Positions 28,500 through 38,224 of a DNA stretch of 64,000 nucleotides are shown one piece after another. The stretch's first letter is position 1. Every line of letters begins with the position of its first letter. The stretch spans positions 1 through 64,000 of the forward strand of contig JAGYOK010000003.1 of assembly GCA_018399685.1 (NCBI GenBank). The letters are read 5' to 3'. Below the pieces are notes generated by a model. That model did no database searches. It was not told the DNA's origin and was given only the letters and a program-made list of their open reading frames with translations. The translations under genes were made by a program, and so were the position numbers. Source of the DNA: Alphaproteobacteria bacterium (lineage in GTDB: Bacteria; Pseudomonadota; Alphaproteobacteria; Micavibrionales; Micavibrionaceae).

Positions 28500-31289
28500 T
28501 TATTGCCCAAGCCTCCTTAAAATATGTTCAATATGAACCTGATCGGCTTTATAATTTCCGGTGAGTGCATACATAATAAGGTTTATACCAAAACGAAGGC
28601 TCATCTCCTGTTGGCGGCGCGCGGAGTTGCCACTTTCTCCCGCATAGCGATTTGTGTTTTGTTGATCGTAAGAATCCGCCCATGACCCAATCCAGTCATT
28701 ACTGCCGATAATAACAGAAGAAACATTATCGCGCCCTCCGGTGCTCACGCGCTCAACCCATAAAGTTCCAGAGTTATAACGCCCCGGAAATTCTTCCAGC
28801 AAATAAAAAGTCCGCCCCAGCACATGGTCGTCTGGAATAGGCTCAATCGGTGGAATATCCAAAGACGCAGTGATCTGCCTTAGGGTCTTTGCATTTTCCG
28901 TGTTAATCATACTGCGCGTTGAGCGGTTTTGATCCCGCGTGTCAAAGACAATGGTTCCGCCATGATCGAGATAGGATTGAATGTTCTTCATGGCTTTGTA
29001 GGAATAGCTCTTTTGCCCGGCATCAACAGGCCAGAAGATAATCGGGAAAAAGGCCAGAGTGTCGCTTTCAGGGTTAAGCCGCGCCACGCCCGCAGGCTCA
29101 ACCGATGTACGCATCGATAAAGCACTGGAGAGCGATTCTAGCCCCTTATGCGTAATATTATCAAGCGTGCTATCTCCGGTTTCGATATAGGCCAGATAAA
29201 ACCCGTTTGCGTATTTTAGTGCGCTGTCCTCTGCGGCAAAGGCTGAGTTTCCGCCTACTGTAATGAGCAATAGCAAAAAAGCGGGAAGAACCGGTTTCCT
29301 TGAAAAATGTTTAAACAGGCGCCGCCCCGAACCGGCCATAAAAATCATGATTAACCAGTCCAGACAAAACAGGCACGCTGCGCTAAAAAGAAAAAGCGGA
29401 GCCAGACTGATTTCATAATCACGTGCGTAATAACCTTCCATAACCCCGGAAGGAAGAGAAGAGGGGGTTTCCAGTCGGGCAAGGGTATTGCTGGAGCCAA
29501 TATTGAAGGCAATTTGCGTTTGAGCGCTGCCATATAATCCGGGAGGAGTAAGCGAAGACGGTGTGAACTTTTCTGCTTCGCTGGCCATTAAAGGCTGCAC
29601 TGCGCCACTTGGAGAGACAAGATTACCAAAACCATCCATAATCAGGAGCGGCTCCAGAGTTTTGAAATTGTGGCTCAAGTTGATGTTATTTTGTCCGGCC
29701 AGACGAACAATGCGCTTCAAGACAGAGACGTACAGACCAGACAAGGCAAAATTAGACCAGCTCGTATTGGCTGTTGTGTGAATAAGAACAATAAGCCCCT
29801 TATCTTGCCTGCTTGCCGTAATGAAGGGAGTGCCATCGGACAAACGCGCCCAGACTTTATTTTCCAGATTTTGTTCGGGATCGGCGAGAACCTGCTGGCG
29901 AATGCTTACATCTTCGGGAGCTTCCAGCCCGTAAAAAGGGCTATCCTCGGAAAAAGGAGCAACGCGCTGAGGCTCATCCCATGACAGTGAACCGGACAAA
30001 GAACGCCCGCCAGAGCGTAAGGTCACAGGCAAAAGGAACTGCTCGCTTTTGGAATTCGCTATATGAGGCCCTGAAAAGCGCAAAAGCAGCCCTCCGTTAT
30101 TGACCCATTCTTCAAGAGCATTAAGCGTTTCAGCGGGCATAGCTCCGGTATCTGGCATAATAATGACAGACACTCCTTGATCCATCAGATCATGTATACC
30201 GCCAAAGCGGGCAAGAGCAAATGGCTCGATCGCACGCTTGATATAGTACGTGTCATCAATTAAAGGCGCGCCGCTTTCAGAACTTTGCGTTCCGACAATA
30301 CCAACAGCCCGCTTTTTAAAGTCATCATCAAGAAGAAACACAGCCCCCGCACCCTTGCGTTCGGCAATGTTAAAGCGGGAGATCTTACCTTTCAGATCCT
30401 CAAGAATATCAAAGGTCACTGTTTTGGGAAGGTCTTCGGGCGATATAGTTACACTGGCAACGTCGAGAATATCATTGCGCTGCGCCATAGCTTGCACCGA
30501 AACGGGAAGGTCTTTAGCAATATCTTTCGGAGCGTCAATATCTATGCGTATATCAGTCCCTTTTTTAAGCTCTCTTTTAGTCAAAGCCTGCCTTGTCGGG
30601 CGGATTAAAAGCGGTAAATCTTCTTTGGCGGGATAAACGAATTTAAGACTGCCTTGTTTTTGCACCCTTCTTAGCGTCTCACCGAGCTTTCCTTCATCCA
30701 GCCCATGAGACAGCCATATGCTGTGGACAGGGGTTTTCGTATCAGTATCTTTTATCGCTTTTTCTAGAGCTTTATAGTTCGCAGGCCAAGGGTTGGGGGT
30801 CATTCCCCGTAACGTGGATAACGCCGCGCTTTGAGTTATCGGCCCGTGTTGAGTTATTATTTCTTCACCAAGATTTGGCGTAGTAGGGAGAAGATAGATT
30901 TCCCGCCCCTCACGCTCGGCCTGAGTGATTATTTCTTCTGCGCTGCTGATTTGAGTTTCCCAAAGCTGCGCGCTGGCCCAGCTATTATCAAGAATAATCC
31001 GCACAGAGCCATCACCAAATAATGAAGATGCAGGGTTTATAACCGGCTTTGCCAAAGCAATAATAATAAGCCCCGCGATCAAAAGACGTAATAACAGTAA
31101 CCACCATGGCGTATGACTTGGTGTTTGCTCTTCACACACCAGACCTTTAAGGAAACGTACAGCAGGGAAAAATATCGTTCTAGGTGCTGGCGGCGTAATG
31201 CGTAATAAATACCAAAGCGCAGGCAGCAGGATAAGCCCGCTAAGTATCAGGGGCTGCATAAAGACTATCTGAGAAAGGGCATTAAACAT
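28500..31289 (-). CDS. BatA/DUF4159 membrane protein
   Basis: Large inner-membrane protein. The N-terminus matches the aerotolerance BatA type (membrane segments about 13-30 and 62-82 with LALAKP-like IIALAKPVINP). Then come beta domains, an amidotransferase-like stretch (VSVIIMPDTGAMPAETLN), two further membrane segments around 640-690, and a C-terminal DUF4159 domain (from KYANGFYLAYIETG). Length 929. Its ATG overlaps the DUF58 stop in a TAATG arrangement, so translation is coupled. Part of the MoxR operon; likely assembles with the last gene's product. Confidence 0.85.
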   Translation of the reverse strand: MFNALSQIVFMQPLILSGLILLPALWYLLRITPPAPRTIFFPAVRFLKGLVCEEQTPSHTPWWLLLLRLLIAGLIIIALAKPVINPASSLFGDGSVRIILDNSWASAQLWETQISSAEEIITQAEREGREIYLLPTTPNLGEEIITQHGPITQSAALSTLRGMTPNPWPANYKALEKAIKDTDTKTPVHSIWLSHGLDEGKLGETLRRVQKQGSLKFVYPAKEDLPLLIRPTRQALTKRELKKGTDIRIDIDAPKDIAKDLPVSVQAMAQRNDILDVASVTISPEDLPKTVTFDILEDLKGKISRFNIAERKGAGAVFLLDDDFKKRAVGIVGTQSSESGAPLIDDTYYIKRAIEPFALARFGGIHDLMDQGVSVIIMPDTGAMPAETLNALEEWVNNGGLLLRFSGPHIANSKSEQFLLPVTLRSGGRSLSGSLSWDEPQRVAPFSEDSPFYGLEAPEDVSIRQQVLADPEQNLENKVWARLSDGTPFITASRQDKGLIVLIHTTANTSWSNFALSGLYVSVLKRIVRLAGQNNINLSHNFKTLEPLLIMDGFGNLVSPSGAVQPLMASEAEKFTPSSLTPPGLYGSAQTQIAFNIGSSNTLARLETPSSLPSGVMEGYYARDYEISLAPLFLFSAACLFCLDWLIMIFMAGSGRRLFKHFSRKPVLPAFLLLLITVGGNSAFAAEDSALKYANGFYLAYIETGDSTLDNITHKGLESLSSALSMRTSVEPAGVARLNPESDTLAFFPIIFWPVDAGQKSYSYKAMKNIQSYLDHGGTIVFDTRDQNRSTRSMINTENAKTLRQITASLDIPPIEPIPDDHVLGRTFYLLEEFPGRYNSGTLWVERVSTGGRDNVSSVIIGSNDWIGSWADSYDQQNTNRYAGESGNSARRQQEMSLRFGINLIMYALTGNYKADQVHIEHILRRLGQ

Positions 31290-32200
31290 TATTTGCGCAC
31301 GCTCCCTCTTTCAATAGATTCCCACACAGATTTGAGCGTATCGGCAATGTTTAGATCAGTCGGGTGTAGCTGATAATGCCAGTCATAACGCATGCAAAGC
31401 TCTTCTACTTTTTTTATATGCTCATTGATACGCTGTTTATAGCTATCGCGAATAGTGGTGACATTATTAATGACCTCTTCGTCTTCCGAGTGTGCGCCTT
31501 TAAATCGTACGCGCCCCGAAAAACCTAACTCCATTTCAGCAGGGTCGAGAGTCTGGATAATCAATGCGGTTTTGGTTTGCTTGGCCAATATCTCGAAATG
31601 CGCTTCTATTTCTTCTATCGGAGACAGGAAATCTCCAACTCCGATAAAAATCGCATGCTGGGGGAGGGAGGTCGAAGCAATATCCGGCAACGATGCATCC
31701 TTTAGGGGGGCGTGCCTGCGATCCAGTAGATACTGCCCCAGTTTTTCCATGGCCGGTTCACCCCGCCCGGTGCGCCCTTCGCCATATGCGCCGATTTGTT
31801 CATAGCTGCGCTGTAGTATCAACGCAAGCGCCAGACACATAATCTGGGAATTTTCCTGCTTGGTGTAAAAGGGATTTTCGGGGTTAGAGCCAAAATCCAT
31901 GCTCTTCCCGCCTGCACACCAAAAGAGGATTTTGCGGGTAACCAGCCATTCCTTTTGCTTGATAAAAACATTATCGCCTTTAGCAGATTGCCGCCAGTCT
32001 ATGTCTTCCGGGCGGTCTGTCGGCATGTATTCACGAAACTGCCAGAAGTTTTCTCCCGTCCCCGGCCTGCGCCGCGCATGCTCGCCATGCAAAACGCTCT
32101 TGGCGATTTTTCGGGATTTTAACATCAGACTTGGCAAAGAAACGGAGGTTTCTTCGGCCTTTGACCTGAGTTTATCTATTGCTGACAGGACAGTTTTCAC
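31289..32200 (-). CDS. DUF58 domain protein
   Basis: Cytoplasmic 303-residue protein of the DUF58/VWA-like family, with the conserved FREYMPTDRPEDIDWRQSA segment and a following WCAGGKSMDFGS stretch in the position of a MIDAS-like DxSxS, which is not canonical here. It follows moxR by 23 bases. DUF58 proteins accompany MoxR ATPases and are thought to link them to membrane partners. No membrane segments. Confidence 0.88.
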   Translation of the reverse strand: MKTVLSAIDKLRSKAEETSVSLPSLMLKSRKIAKSVLHGEHARRRPGTGENFWQFREYMPTDRPEDIDWRQSAKGDNVFIKQKEWLVTRKILFWCAGGKSMDFGSNPENPFYTKQENSQIMCLALALILQRSYEQIGAYGEGRTGRGEPAMEKLGQYLLDRRHAPLKDASLPDIASTSLPQHAIFIGVGDFLSPIEEIEAHFEILAKQTKTALIIQTLDPAEMELGFSGRVRFKGAHSEDEEVINNVTTIRDSYKQRINEHIKKVEELCMRYDWHYQLHPTDLNIADTLKSVWESIERGSVRK

Positions 32201-32223
32201 GAATTATATGTCCTTATAAATTC

Positions 32224-33216
32224 TTATAAATTATTAGCCACATCGTTTATCAGGGTATCAAGCTCCACCCCTTGCGAGCGCGCCTTGAAATTCAGAGCCA
32301 TGCGATGCCTTAGAACGGGAGCCGCCAAGGCAAACACGTCCTCTTCAATAGGAGCGCTGCGCCCCTCGACGAGTGCCCGCGCACGTACAGCAAGCATAAG
32401 CCCCTGTGAACCACGAGGGCCGGGCGCCCATGTAACATATTCGTTGACCTGCTCTAAAGAATGCTCCCCCGGGCGAAGTCCGCGTACCAGCTTGATAATC
32501 ATTTCAACAACACTTTGTCCGACTGGCATGTCTCTTATAAGGTGCTGCATTTCTATCAATTCTCCGGCCTGCATTACCCTGCCAGCTTCCGCCATTTCAT
32601 TGGTGGTAGTTTTCAAAATAACTTCACGCTCGGAGTCTAGATCAGGGTAATCAACATTTACCTGCATCAAAAAACGGTCAAGCTGGGCTTCGGGCAAAGG
32701 ATAGGTTCCCTCCTGCTCGATCGGGTTTTGAGTTGCCAGCACGTGAAAAGGCTCCGGCAGAGCATGCGCCCGACCGGCTATTGATACTTCTTTTTCCTGC
32801 ATAGCTTGAAGCAAAGCGGATTGCGTGCGTGGAGAGGCGCGGTTAATCTCGTCTGCCATAAGAAGCTGGGTAAATACCGGCCCTTTGATAAAACGAAAAG
32901 AGCGCTTGCCTGTTTCATCTTGCTCCAATACTTCCGAGCCAATAATATCGGCAGGCATTAGATCAGGCGTACACTGCACGCGGCTTGCATCAAGCCCCAA
33001 TACCTTTGCTATTGTCTCAACCAACAGGGTTTTAGCCAGCCCCGGCACACCAATCAAGAGAACATGTCCGCCAGCCAGAAGAGTAACCAAAGTCTGGTCT
33101 ATAACCTCATCTTGCCCAATAATGACCTTGGCAATCTCTTTCTTTGCGATTTTTATTTTCTCAAGAGATTGTGCAAAAACACTGGAAATGTCACTAGTAG
33201 GGGCATCAGCCATCAC
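32224..33216 (-). CDS. moxR: MoxR-family AAA+ ATPase
   Basis: AAA+ chaperone-like ATPase, 330 residues. Walker A GVPGLAKT, Walker B LLMADEINR, sensor and arginine residues in RASPRTQSALLQAMQE, and ATQNPIEQEGTYPLPEAQLDRF are all typical. It heads a four-gene minus-strand operon (moxR, DUF58, DUF4159, amidotransferase-like). In other bacteria such modules help fold or insert metal cofactors or withstand envelope stress; here the client is unknown. Divergent from cca across about 100 bp. Confidence 0.94.
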   Translation of the reverse strand: MMADAPTSDISSVFAQSLEKIKIAKKEIAKVIIGQDEVIDQTLVTLLAGGHVLLIGVPGLAKTLLVETIAKVLGLDASRVQCTPDLMPADIIGSEVLEQDETGKRSFRFIKGPVFTQLLMADEINRASPRTQSALLQAMQEKEVSIAGRAHALPEPFHVLATQNPIEQEGTYPLPEAQLDRFLMQVNVDYPDLDSEREVILKTTTNEMAEAGRVMQAGELIEMQHLIRDMPVGQSVVEMIIKLVRGLRPGEHSLEQVNEYVTWAPGPRGSQGLMLAVRARALVEGRSAPIEEDVFALAAPVLRHRMALNFKARSQGVELDTLINDVANNL

Positions 33217-33319
33217 TCATCTTCCTTTCATATTTATTTTATGTCTACACGGTGTGTATAATACTAAGATTAAGGCGAACATAATAGAGCGATTAGAAAC
33301 TAAATAACAGAGCCGATCC

Positions 33320-34552
33320 ATGACTTTAGAAATTAAACACAAAATAGCAGATAAAGACTGGTTGAAAACACCCTTCATCCAAAAAGTTTTCACGGCGCTG
33401 CAAGGGGATATCCCCGCCGATGAGCCGCAGGCTTTATTTGTCGGAGGCTGTGTTCGTAATGAGCTACTGGGCAAGCCGGTTGAAGATATAGATATTGCAA
33501 CACCTCTGGAGCCGCAGGCCGTTATTCAGATTTTGGAAAAAGAGGGCATAAAGGTAATTCCCACAGGGCTTAAACACGGCACAGTTACGGTTATGAATGA
33601 GGGTGTACGCTTTGAAATAACAACGCTGCGGCGGGATGAAAAAACCGACGGCAGGCACGCAGAAGTATCTTTTACCGCAAGCTGGGAAGAAGATGCAAAG
33701 CGGCGGGATTTTGGTATTAATACGCTGCTTATGGATTTAAATGGCAATGTTTACGACCCGCTGGGCTATGGGATCGAGGCAGTGCAAAAACGTCAGGTGA
33801 GGTTCGTCGGAAAGGCTTCCAAACGGATAGCCGAAGATTTCCTGCGCATTTTGCGCTTCTTTCGTTTCAGCGCTCAATATGCTGATGCTTATGATACGGA
33901 AGGGCTTAAAGCCTGCCGCGACGCAGCTTCCAATATCAAAACCCTTTCCAAAGAGCGCATTACTCAGGAGTTTTTCAAGATTTTATCGGTTGATAATCCC
34001 TATGAAGTGCTCAATGTTATGTTTTCTCACGATGTGCTGAACGATCTGCCGCCGAAGGATTATGATCTAAAAACCCTTGAACAGCTATGCACGTTTCAAT
34101 CTCGCTATGGGCTACAGGCGATAAGCTCCCGTTTGCTGGTTCTGGCAGGGCTGGACATGGGAAATGTTAGAGCAATGAGCAATTATTTGCTCATCCCCGG
34201 AGTTTTTATCAAGGATATGGAGTGCATTCTTGGTTCAGTGAACTTGCGTGACCTGACTTGCGCCTCCGCGATTCATGAGAGCATATACAGGTTTGGACGA
34301 AATGCGACGGCGCAATCTATCATGATTGAGCTTGTACAAGATCGTGTCATGAACGGATATGCACCAACAGCGCTGGGCATTATTCAAAGCTGGGAAGTCC
34401 CGGATTTTCCAATCAGTGGCCACGACTTGATAAAGCAGGGGATTAAACCCGGCCCGGCTTTGGGAAAAGAGCTTAACCGGCTTGAGCAGCAATGGATTGA
34501 TAATGGTTTTAAAACAGATTTGTCTGCCTTAAAGCTTCCCCCAAAATCATAG
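33320..34552 (+). CDS. cca: CCA tRNA nucleotidyltransferase
   Basis: Class II polymerase-beta-type enzyme that adds or repairs tRNA 3' CCA. The nucleotidyl motif is GGCVRNELLG with catalytic Asp56 and Asp58 in EDIDIAT. The arginine-rich RFVGKASKRIAEDFLRILRFFRF segment supplies the RNA-binding part. Length 410, as in alphaproteobacterial CCA-adding enzymes. Both tRNA genes in the window already encode CCA, so repair is a likely role. The last 44 bp overlap the convergent trmL gene. Confidence 0.94.
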   Translation: MTLEIKHKIADKDWLKTPFIQKVFTALQGDIPADEPQALFVGGCVRNELLGKPVEDIDIATPLEPQAVIQILEKEGIKVIPTGLKHGTVTVMNEGVRFEITTLRRDEKTDGRHAEVSFTASWEEDAKRRDFGINTLLMDLNGNVYDPLGYGIEAVQKRQVRFVGKASKRIAEDFLRILRFFRFSAQYADAYDTEGLKACRDAASNIKTLSKERITQEFFKILSVDNPYEVLNVMFSHDVLNDLPPKDYDLKTLEQLCTFQSRYGLQAISSRLLVLAGLDMGNVRAMSNYLLIPGVFIKDMECILGSVNLRDLTCASAIHESIYRFGRNATAQSIMIELVQDRVMNGYAPTALGIIQSWEVPDFPISGHDLIKQGIKPGPALGKELNRLEQQWIDNGFKTDLSALKLPPKS

Positions 34553-34958
34553 AAGTTGCATTGACAATATTAAGCGAGCGCAAGCCTTGCTTCATTGGAA
34601 TAAATACACGGGCATCAACGCTTTCATGAATATAGTCCGGCACACCCGCACTCTCGCGTCCGGCCAGTAAAATGTCATTTTCTTTAAAAGAAAAATCACA
34701 GTAGGGGGTTGAGGCTTTTGTACTCATCAGAATAATGCGCGAGCTTTTGTGATGGCGCTTTTGAAAATCTTCCCACGAGCTATGACGCGTAATGTTGGCT
34801 TTATCGTAATAATCCATGGCAGATGTACGTATTTTGCGCTCATCCCACAAAAATCCACATGGCTCTATGATATCCAGACCAACGCCCATGCAGGCACACA
34901 AGCGCATCATAGCGCCACAGTTTTGCGGGATGTCAGGTTGGTACATGGCAATTTTCAA
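34509..34958 (-). CDS. trmL: tRNA (cytidine/uridine-34-2'-O)-methyltransferase
   Basis: SPOUT-class methyltransferase of 149 residues modifying the wobble position of tRNA-Leu. The family motifs are QPDIPQNCGAMMRLCAC, LLAGRESAGVP and IPMKQGLRSLNIVNATSM. The start is a TTG at 34958 supported by AAGGAG nine bases before it; the next in-frame ATG (34946) would be 21 bases from that site. The target includes tRNA-Leu(CAA), encoded at 46733-46817. It overlaps the 3' end of cca by 44 bp. Confidence 0.94.
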   Translation of the reverse strand: MKIAMYQPDIPQNCGAMMRLCACMGVGLDIIEPCGFLWDERKIRTSAMDYYDKANITRHSSWEDFQKRHHKSSRIILMSTKASTPYCDFSFKENDILLAGRESAGVPDYIHESVDARVFIPMKQGLRSLNIVNATSMILGEALRQTNLF

Positions 34959-35182
34959 TATTTTACTCTCCTTGTTTTAGATTCTGCTTTAAAATTTCTA
35001 AACATCTCAAAAGTTTAAATACCTCAAAAAGACGAATCATATAGCCCGAATTTTAAAAAGATGCATACCGCAATACTTCCTATATAACATACTGAGATAA
35101 TTAAACAAAAAAACTTTGTTTTGATTTGTGCAGCGCACTTCTGGTATCCTGAAATTATCAGCAAGAAGTGGAGGTATAATAT

Positions 35183-35386
35183 ATGTCATTAGCCAGTGTC
35201 TCAGAAGTTCAAACCCAAAACCCGCGCATACAAGCTCTACTGGAGCGTCACGAAGAACTCTCCAAAGAGATTGAAAAAGCGCAAAATAAACTATCTACAG
35301 AAGACCACTACGTAAAGCTCCTTAAAAAACGCAAATTACTGGTTAAGGAGAAAATTGCTGACGAAGAACGGATGTATGCCAACTAA
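35183..35386 (+). CDS. DUF465 family (YdcH-like) protein
   Basis: A 67-residue, highly charged helical protein with the DUF465 pattern (RIQALLERHEELSKEIEKA, then LKKRKLLVKEKI). A strong GGAGG is eight bases before the ATG. Family members are small coiled-coil proteins common in alphaproteobacteria; function not established. Followed by an intrinsic terminator. Confidence 0.88.
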   Translation: MSLASVSEVQTQNPRIQALLERHEELSKEIEKAQNKLSTEDHYVKLLKKRKLLVKEKIADEERMYAN

Positions 35387-35453
35387 CCACACTTAATGTG
35401 TGCTGTGAGGCATAACATAAAAACATAACCAATTATAATGGATAAAAAACGAA

Positions 35454-35487
35454 ATGCCGGGACTAGCACAAGTCTCGGCATTTTTTT
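35454..35487 (+). terminator. intrinsic terminator after DUF465 gene
   Basis: An 11-bp stem (ATGCCGGGACT / AGTCTCGGCAT, with one G-T pair) with a six-base loop is followed by seven T on the plus strand. It ends the DUF465 transcript and, since A-runs flank it on the other side, may also serve the convergent trcR gene that ends at 35514. Confidence 0.88.
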
Positions 35488-35513
35488 GTGTTGTTAATCT
35501 TTTTTTCAAATCG

Positions 35514-36224
35514 TTAGTTGTCAGAAGAATTATTTCCAGATGAAGTCATGCTGTCCGGCAAAAAGTTTGAAAAATCAAACCCGCCAGTAGACGCATTGCT
35601 CTGCGCGTTTTGTCTGTCATTTTCCTGAGTTTGTAACAATGCGGCTTCTCTTTGAGCCTTGATAGTTTCAGGGTCTTTACCCGCCGCTTTCAAGCCCTTG
35701 TTGTAGGCAGTTTCAAACTCCTGATACGTGCACAGGCCAAGCTCTGCCGGATGGCGTGGACGCAGATTAGGCGTATTAGGATGCGACTTTTCACGAATAG
35801 AGGCGATCGTAGGCTTTGTCGTTCCTACGAGTTTACATATCTGTGCGTCGGAAATCTCGGGATTGAATTTGAGAATATAAGCGATAGCATCGGGCTTGTC
35901 ACCACGTTTGGAAACAGGCGTATAGCGAGGCCCTTTAGAGCGAATCTTGGCCGTAGGCAAATCTCTTTTTGATATGGATAAAGATTCGCCCGGATTACTT
36001 TCACAACGGTCAAGCTCCTCACGTGTTAACTCGCCATGCTCAATCGGGTCGCGGCCTACCAGCCCTTTACCGATTTCTTCATTAGCCAAAGCTTCGACTT
36101 CAATTTCGGTAATTCCTGTAAAATCAGCAATCTGCTTAAAGGTAAGCGCGGTATTTTCAATCAACCATACCGAAGTTGCCTTGGGCATTAAAAGTCCCTG
36201 GCTTTCTTGTGCGGCCTTCGCCAT
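35514..36224 (-). CDS. trcR: cell-cycle transcriptional regulator TrcR (DUF1013)
   Basis: Alphaproteobacterial DUF1013 protein, 236 residues. Start at the ATG at 36224 with GAGGAG ten bases upstream; an in-frame ATG at 36260 lacks it. Family features are SVWLIENTALTFKQIADFTG, EVEALANEEIGKGL and a second HTH-like part (PEISDAQICKLVGTTKPTI). The C-terminus is Gln/Asn/Ser-rich and probably disordered. Known in this class as TrcR; the DNA-binding role is taken from the family name. Confidence 0.9.
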   Translation of the reverse strand: MAKAAQESQGLLMPKATSVWLIENTALTFKQIADFTGITEIEVEALANEEIGKGLVGRDPIEHGELTREELDRCESNPGESLSISKRDLPTAKIRSKGPRYTPVSKRGDKPDAIAYILKFNPEISDAQICKLVGTTKPTIASIREKSHPNTPNLRPRHPAELGLCTYQEFETAYNKGLKAAGKDPETIKAQREAALLQTQENDRQNAQSNASTGGFDFSNFLPDSMTSSGNNSSDN

Positions 36225-36434
36225 TTTATTTTTCTCCTCACGAAAATTATTAAGGGTCATCCGAACCTGTCCCTAGGCTCGATGTTGTTTACTCATAAAT
36301 TATTTAGGGAACCTTTGCTTTATATGCGATCTGTTTGTGAAATACCAGTTTTTTTTACATGTTGCTTTTGTAAAAAAGAGATTTTATCCTCTTCTTAGTT
36401 ATCCATCCGTTATCAGAGATGTAAGGGGAAATCA

Positions 36435-36614
36435 ATGTTTGATGACGATTCGCCAATAAAAAAACCGGAAACTTTTCCACGAAATCTGGAAAATATGTCA
36501 CTTAGTGATTTGCAGGATTATATCGAAGCTCTGGAAGAGGAGATTGATCGTGTAAAAGAAGATATGAAGAAAAAGAAAGCATCGACAGATGCCGCATCCG
36601 CGTTCTTTAAATAA
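36435..36614 (+). CDS. DUF1192 family small protein
   Basis: A 59-codon gene. The protein starts MFDDDSPIKKPETFP and has the conserved SLSDLQDYIEALEEEIDRV helix, which fits the alphaproteobacterial DUF1192 family. AAGGGGAA lies just before the ATG. A charged Lys/Glu coiled coil forms the second half. No function known. It lies between trcR (divergent) and guaC, 41 bases before the latter, and may share its transcript. Confidence 0.85.
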   Translation: MFDDDSPIKKPETFPRNLENMSLSDLQDYIEALEEEIDRVKEDMKKKKASTDAASAFFK

Positions 36615-36655
36615 TCAGTAAGCTACTGAAATAATATAAAAAAGAAAGATAATTT

Positions 36656-37696
36656 ATGCGTATAGAAGAAGACAAGAAACTGGATTTCAAGGATGTTTTA
36701 ATTCGCCCAAAGCGCTCTACATTGCGCTCGCGCAAAGACGTGGATATTACGCGCGAATATAAATTTAAGTGGAGCGGGCGCTCTTATCATGGATTTCCCC
36801 TTATCGCAGCAAATATGGATGGCGTGGGGACTTTTGCCATGGCCAAAGCCTTCATTGAAAATGATAATAAAATGAGCGTGGCAATACATAAGCATTACCC
36901 ACTCGAAGAGTTAATCGCTTTTTACGATAAGCATGGCTCTGAAAGCTTATGGTATTCTATTGGCATGGTGCAGGCCGATCAGGAAAAACTGGAGGCGTTT
37001 CTCAAAGAGCGGCCAGATATGATTGATAAAATATGTGTCGACGTCGCCAACGGCTATAGCGAGCATTTTGTAGATTTCGTATCCCAAATCCGTGAGATGG
37101 TTCCAAAGGCCACAATCATGGCCGGAAACGTCGTTACGGGAGAAATGGTAGAAGAGCTCACTTTGGCTGGCGTTGATGTCGTAAAAGTCGGTATCGGTCC
37201 TGGCAGCGTTTGTACCACACGTATAATGACAGGAGTAGGCTATCCGCAACTCTCGGCGATTATTGAGTGCGCAGACGCAGCTCACGGGCTGGGCGGTTTG
37301 ATATGCGCTGACGGAGGCTGCACAGTTCCCGGAGACATCGCCAAAGCTTTTGGAGCCGGTGCAGATTTTGTTATGCTGGGCGGTATGCTCGCCGGTCACG
37401 ATCAATCCGAACAAAAAATTGTCAAAAAAGATGGTGAGAAATGTATACAGTTTTACGGCATGAGCAGCGATACCGCGATGACAAGGCATAAAGGCGGCGT
37501 TGCCGAATACCGCGCCAGCGAAGGCAAAACAGTGACCATCCCTTATCGCGGAGATGTTAATGACACGTTGCAGGATATTATGGGAGGAGTGCGTTCAGCC
37601 TGCACTTATGTTGGAGCGCGGCATCTTAAAGAGCTTCCTAAACGCACGACATTTGTACGCGTGACTCAGCAAATAAACAATGTTTTTGGCTCTTAG
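36656..37696 (+). CDS. guaC: GMP reductase
   Basis: NADPH-dependent conversion of GMP to IMP. 346 residues with the catalytic Cys186 in [11 protein letters not shown], the same number as in E. coli GuaC. The N-terminus [15 protein letters not shown] and the C-terminal [14 protein letters not shown] loop distinguish it from IMP dehydrogenase, and there are no CBS domains. Purine salvage enzyme; genome context gives no further clue. Confidence 0.95.
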   Translation: MRIEEDKKLDFKDVLIRPKRSTLRSRKDVDITREYKFKWSGRSYHGFPLIAANMDGVGTFAMAKAFIENDNKMSVAIHKHYPLEELIAFYDKHGSESLWYSIGMVQADQEKLEAFLKERPDMIDKICVDVANGYSEHFVDFVSQIREMVPKATIMAGNVVTGEMVEELTLAGVDVVKVGIGPGSVCTTRIMTGVGYPQLSAIIECADAAHGLGGLICADGGCTVPGDIAKAFGAGADFVMLGGMLAGHDQSEQKIVKKDGEKCIQFYGMSSDTAMTRHKGGVAEYRASEGKTVTIPYRGDVNDTLQDIMGGVRSACTYVGARHLKELPKRTTFVRVTQQINNVFGS

Positions 37697-37845
37697 GGGT
37701 AAAAGACTTAAGGGCGCTGGTTAATATAAAAATGCATAAAAACATTTTTCTTAAAACAATATTGTCCGAGTATCTTGCTTCCTTTCATACAAATATATAG
37801 AGTGTCACTCTGGCATTGAGTAACAAATAACTAAGGAGCCTTTGG

Positions 37846-38214
37846 ATGGACAGCAATATTCAGGAACGCTTGAGGGAAACTTCCCAAAACTGTTTGGAAT
37901 CTTTCATTAATTGGGAAGGGCAGAAGAAAGATCGAAAAGCCCAGGAAGATCTTCACGCTGCTATTCATGAACTCCGTAAAGTTTCTTCACGGCTCGAAAT
38001 TGAACTGGCGATGAGTGAACGGGATCAGATGGCGGCCAAGCCTCTGCCAATCCCCGCACACCGATCAAATATGAAAGGTGATGCTGGTCCTATTGTTGAG
38101 GGCAATAATGGCAATAATGGTGATGGCGGTAAAAAAGGAAAAAGCCCTTCGCCGAACCTTCAATCGAAGCTAAAACGTCGCCGTCCTCCTATACGCCAAA
38201 AAGGCGAAGAATAG
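37846..38214 (+). CDS. hypothetical protein with charged tail
   Basis: A 122-residue soluble protein with AAGGAG eight bases before its ATG. The first 65 residues are helical and charged (ERLRETSQNCLESFINWEGQ); the rest is low-complexity, Gly/Asn-rich then Arg/Lys-rich (KRRRPPIRQK), suggesting a nucleic-acid or membrane-lipid contact. No family recognised. Ends 10 bp from gloB on the other strand. Confidence 0.65.
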   Translation: MDSNIQERLRETSQNCLESFINWEGQKKDRKAQEDLHAAIHELRKVSSRLEIELAMSERDQMAAKPLPIPAHRSNMKGDAGPIVEGNNGNNGDGGKKGKSPSPNLQSKLKRRRPPIRQKGEE

Positions 38215-38224
38215 GTTATCTCCC

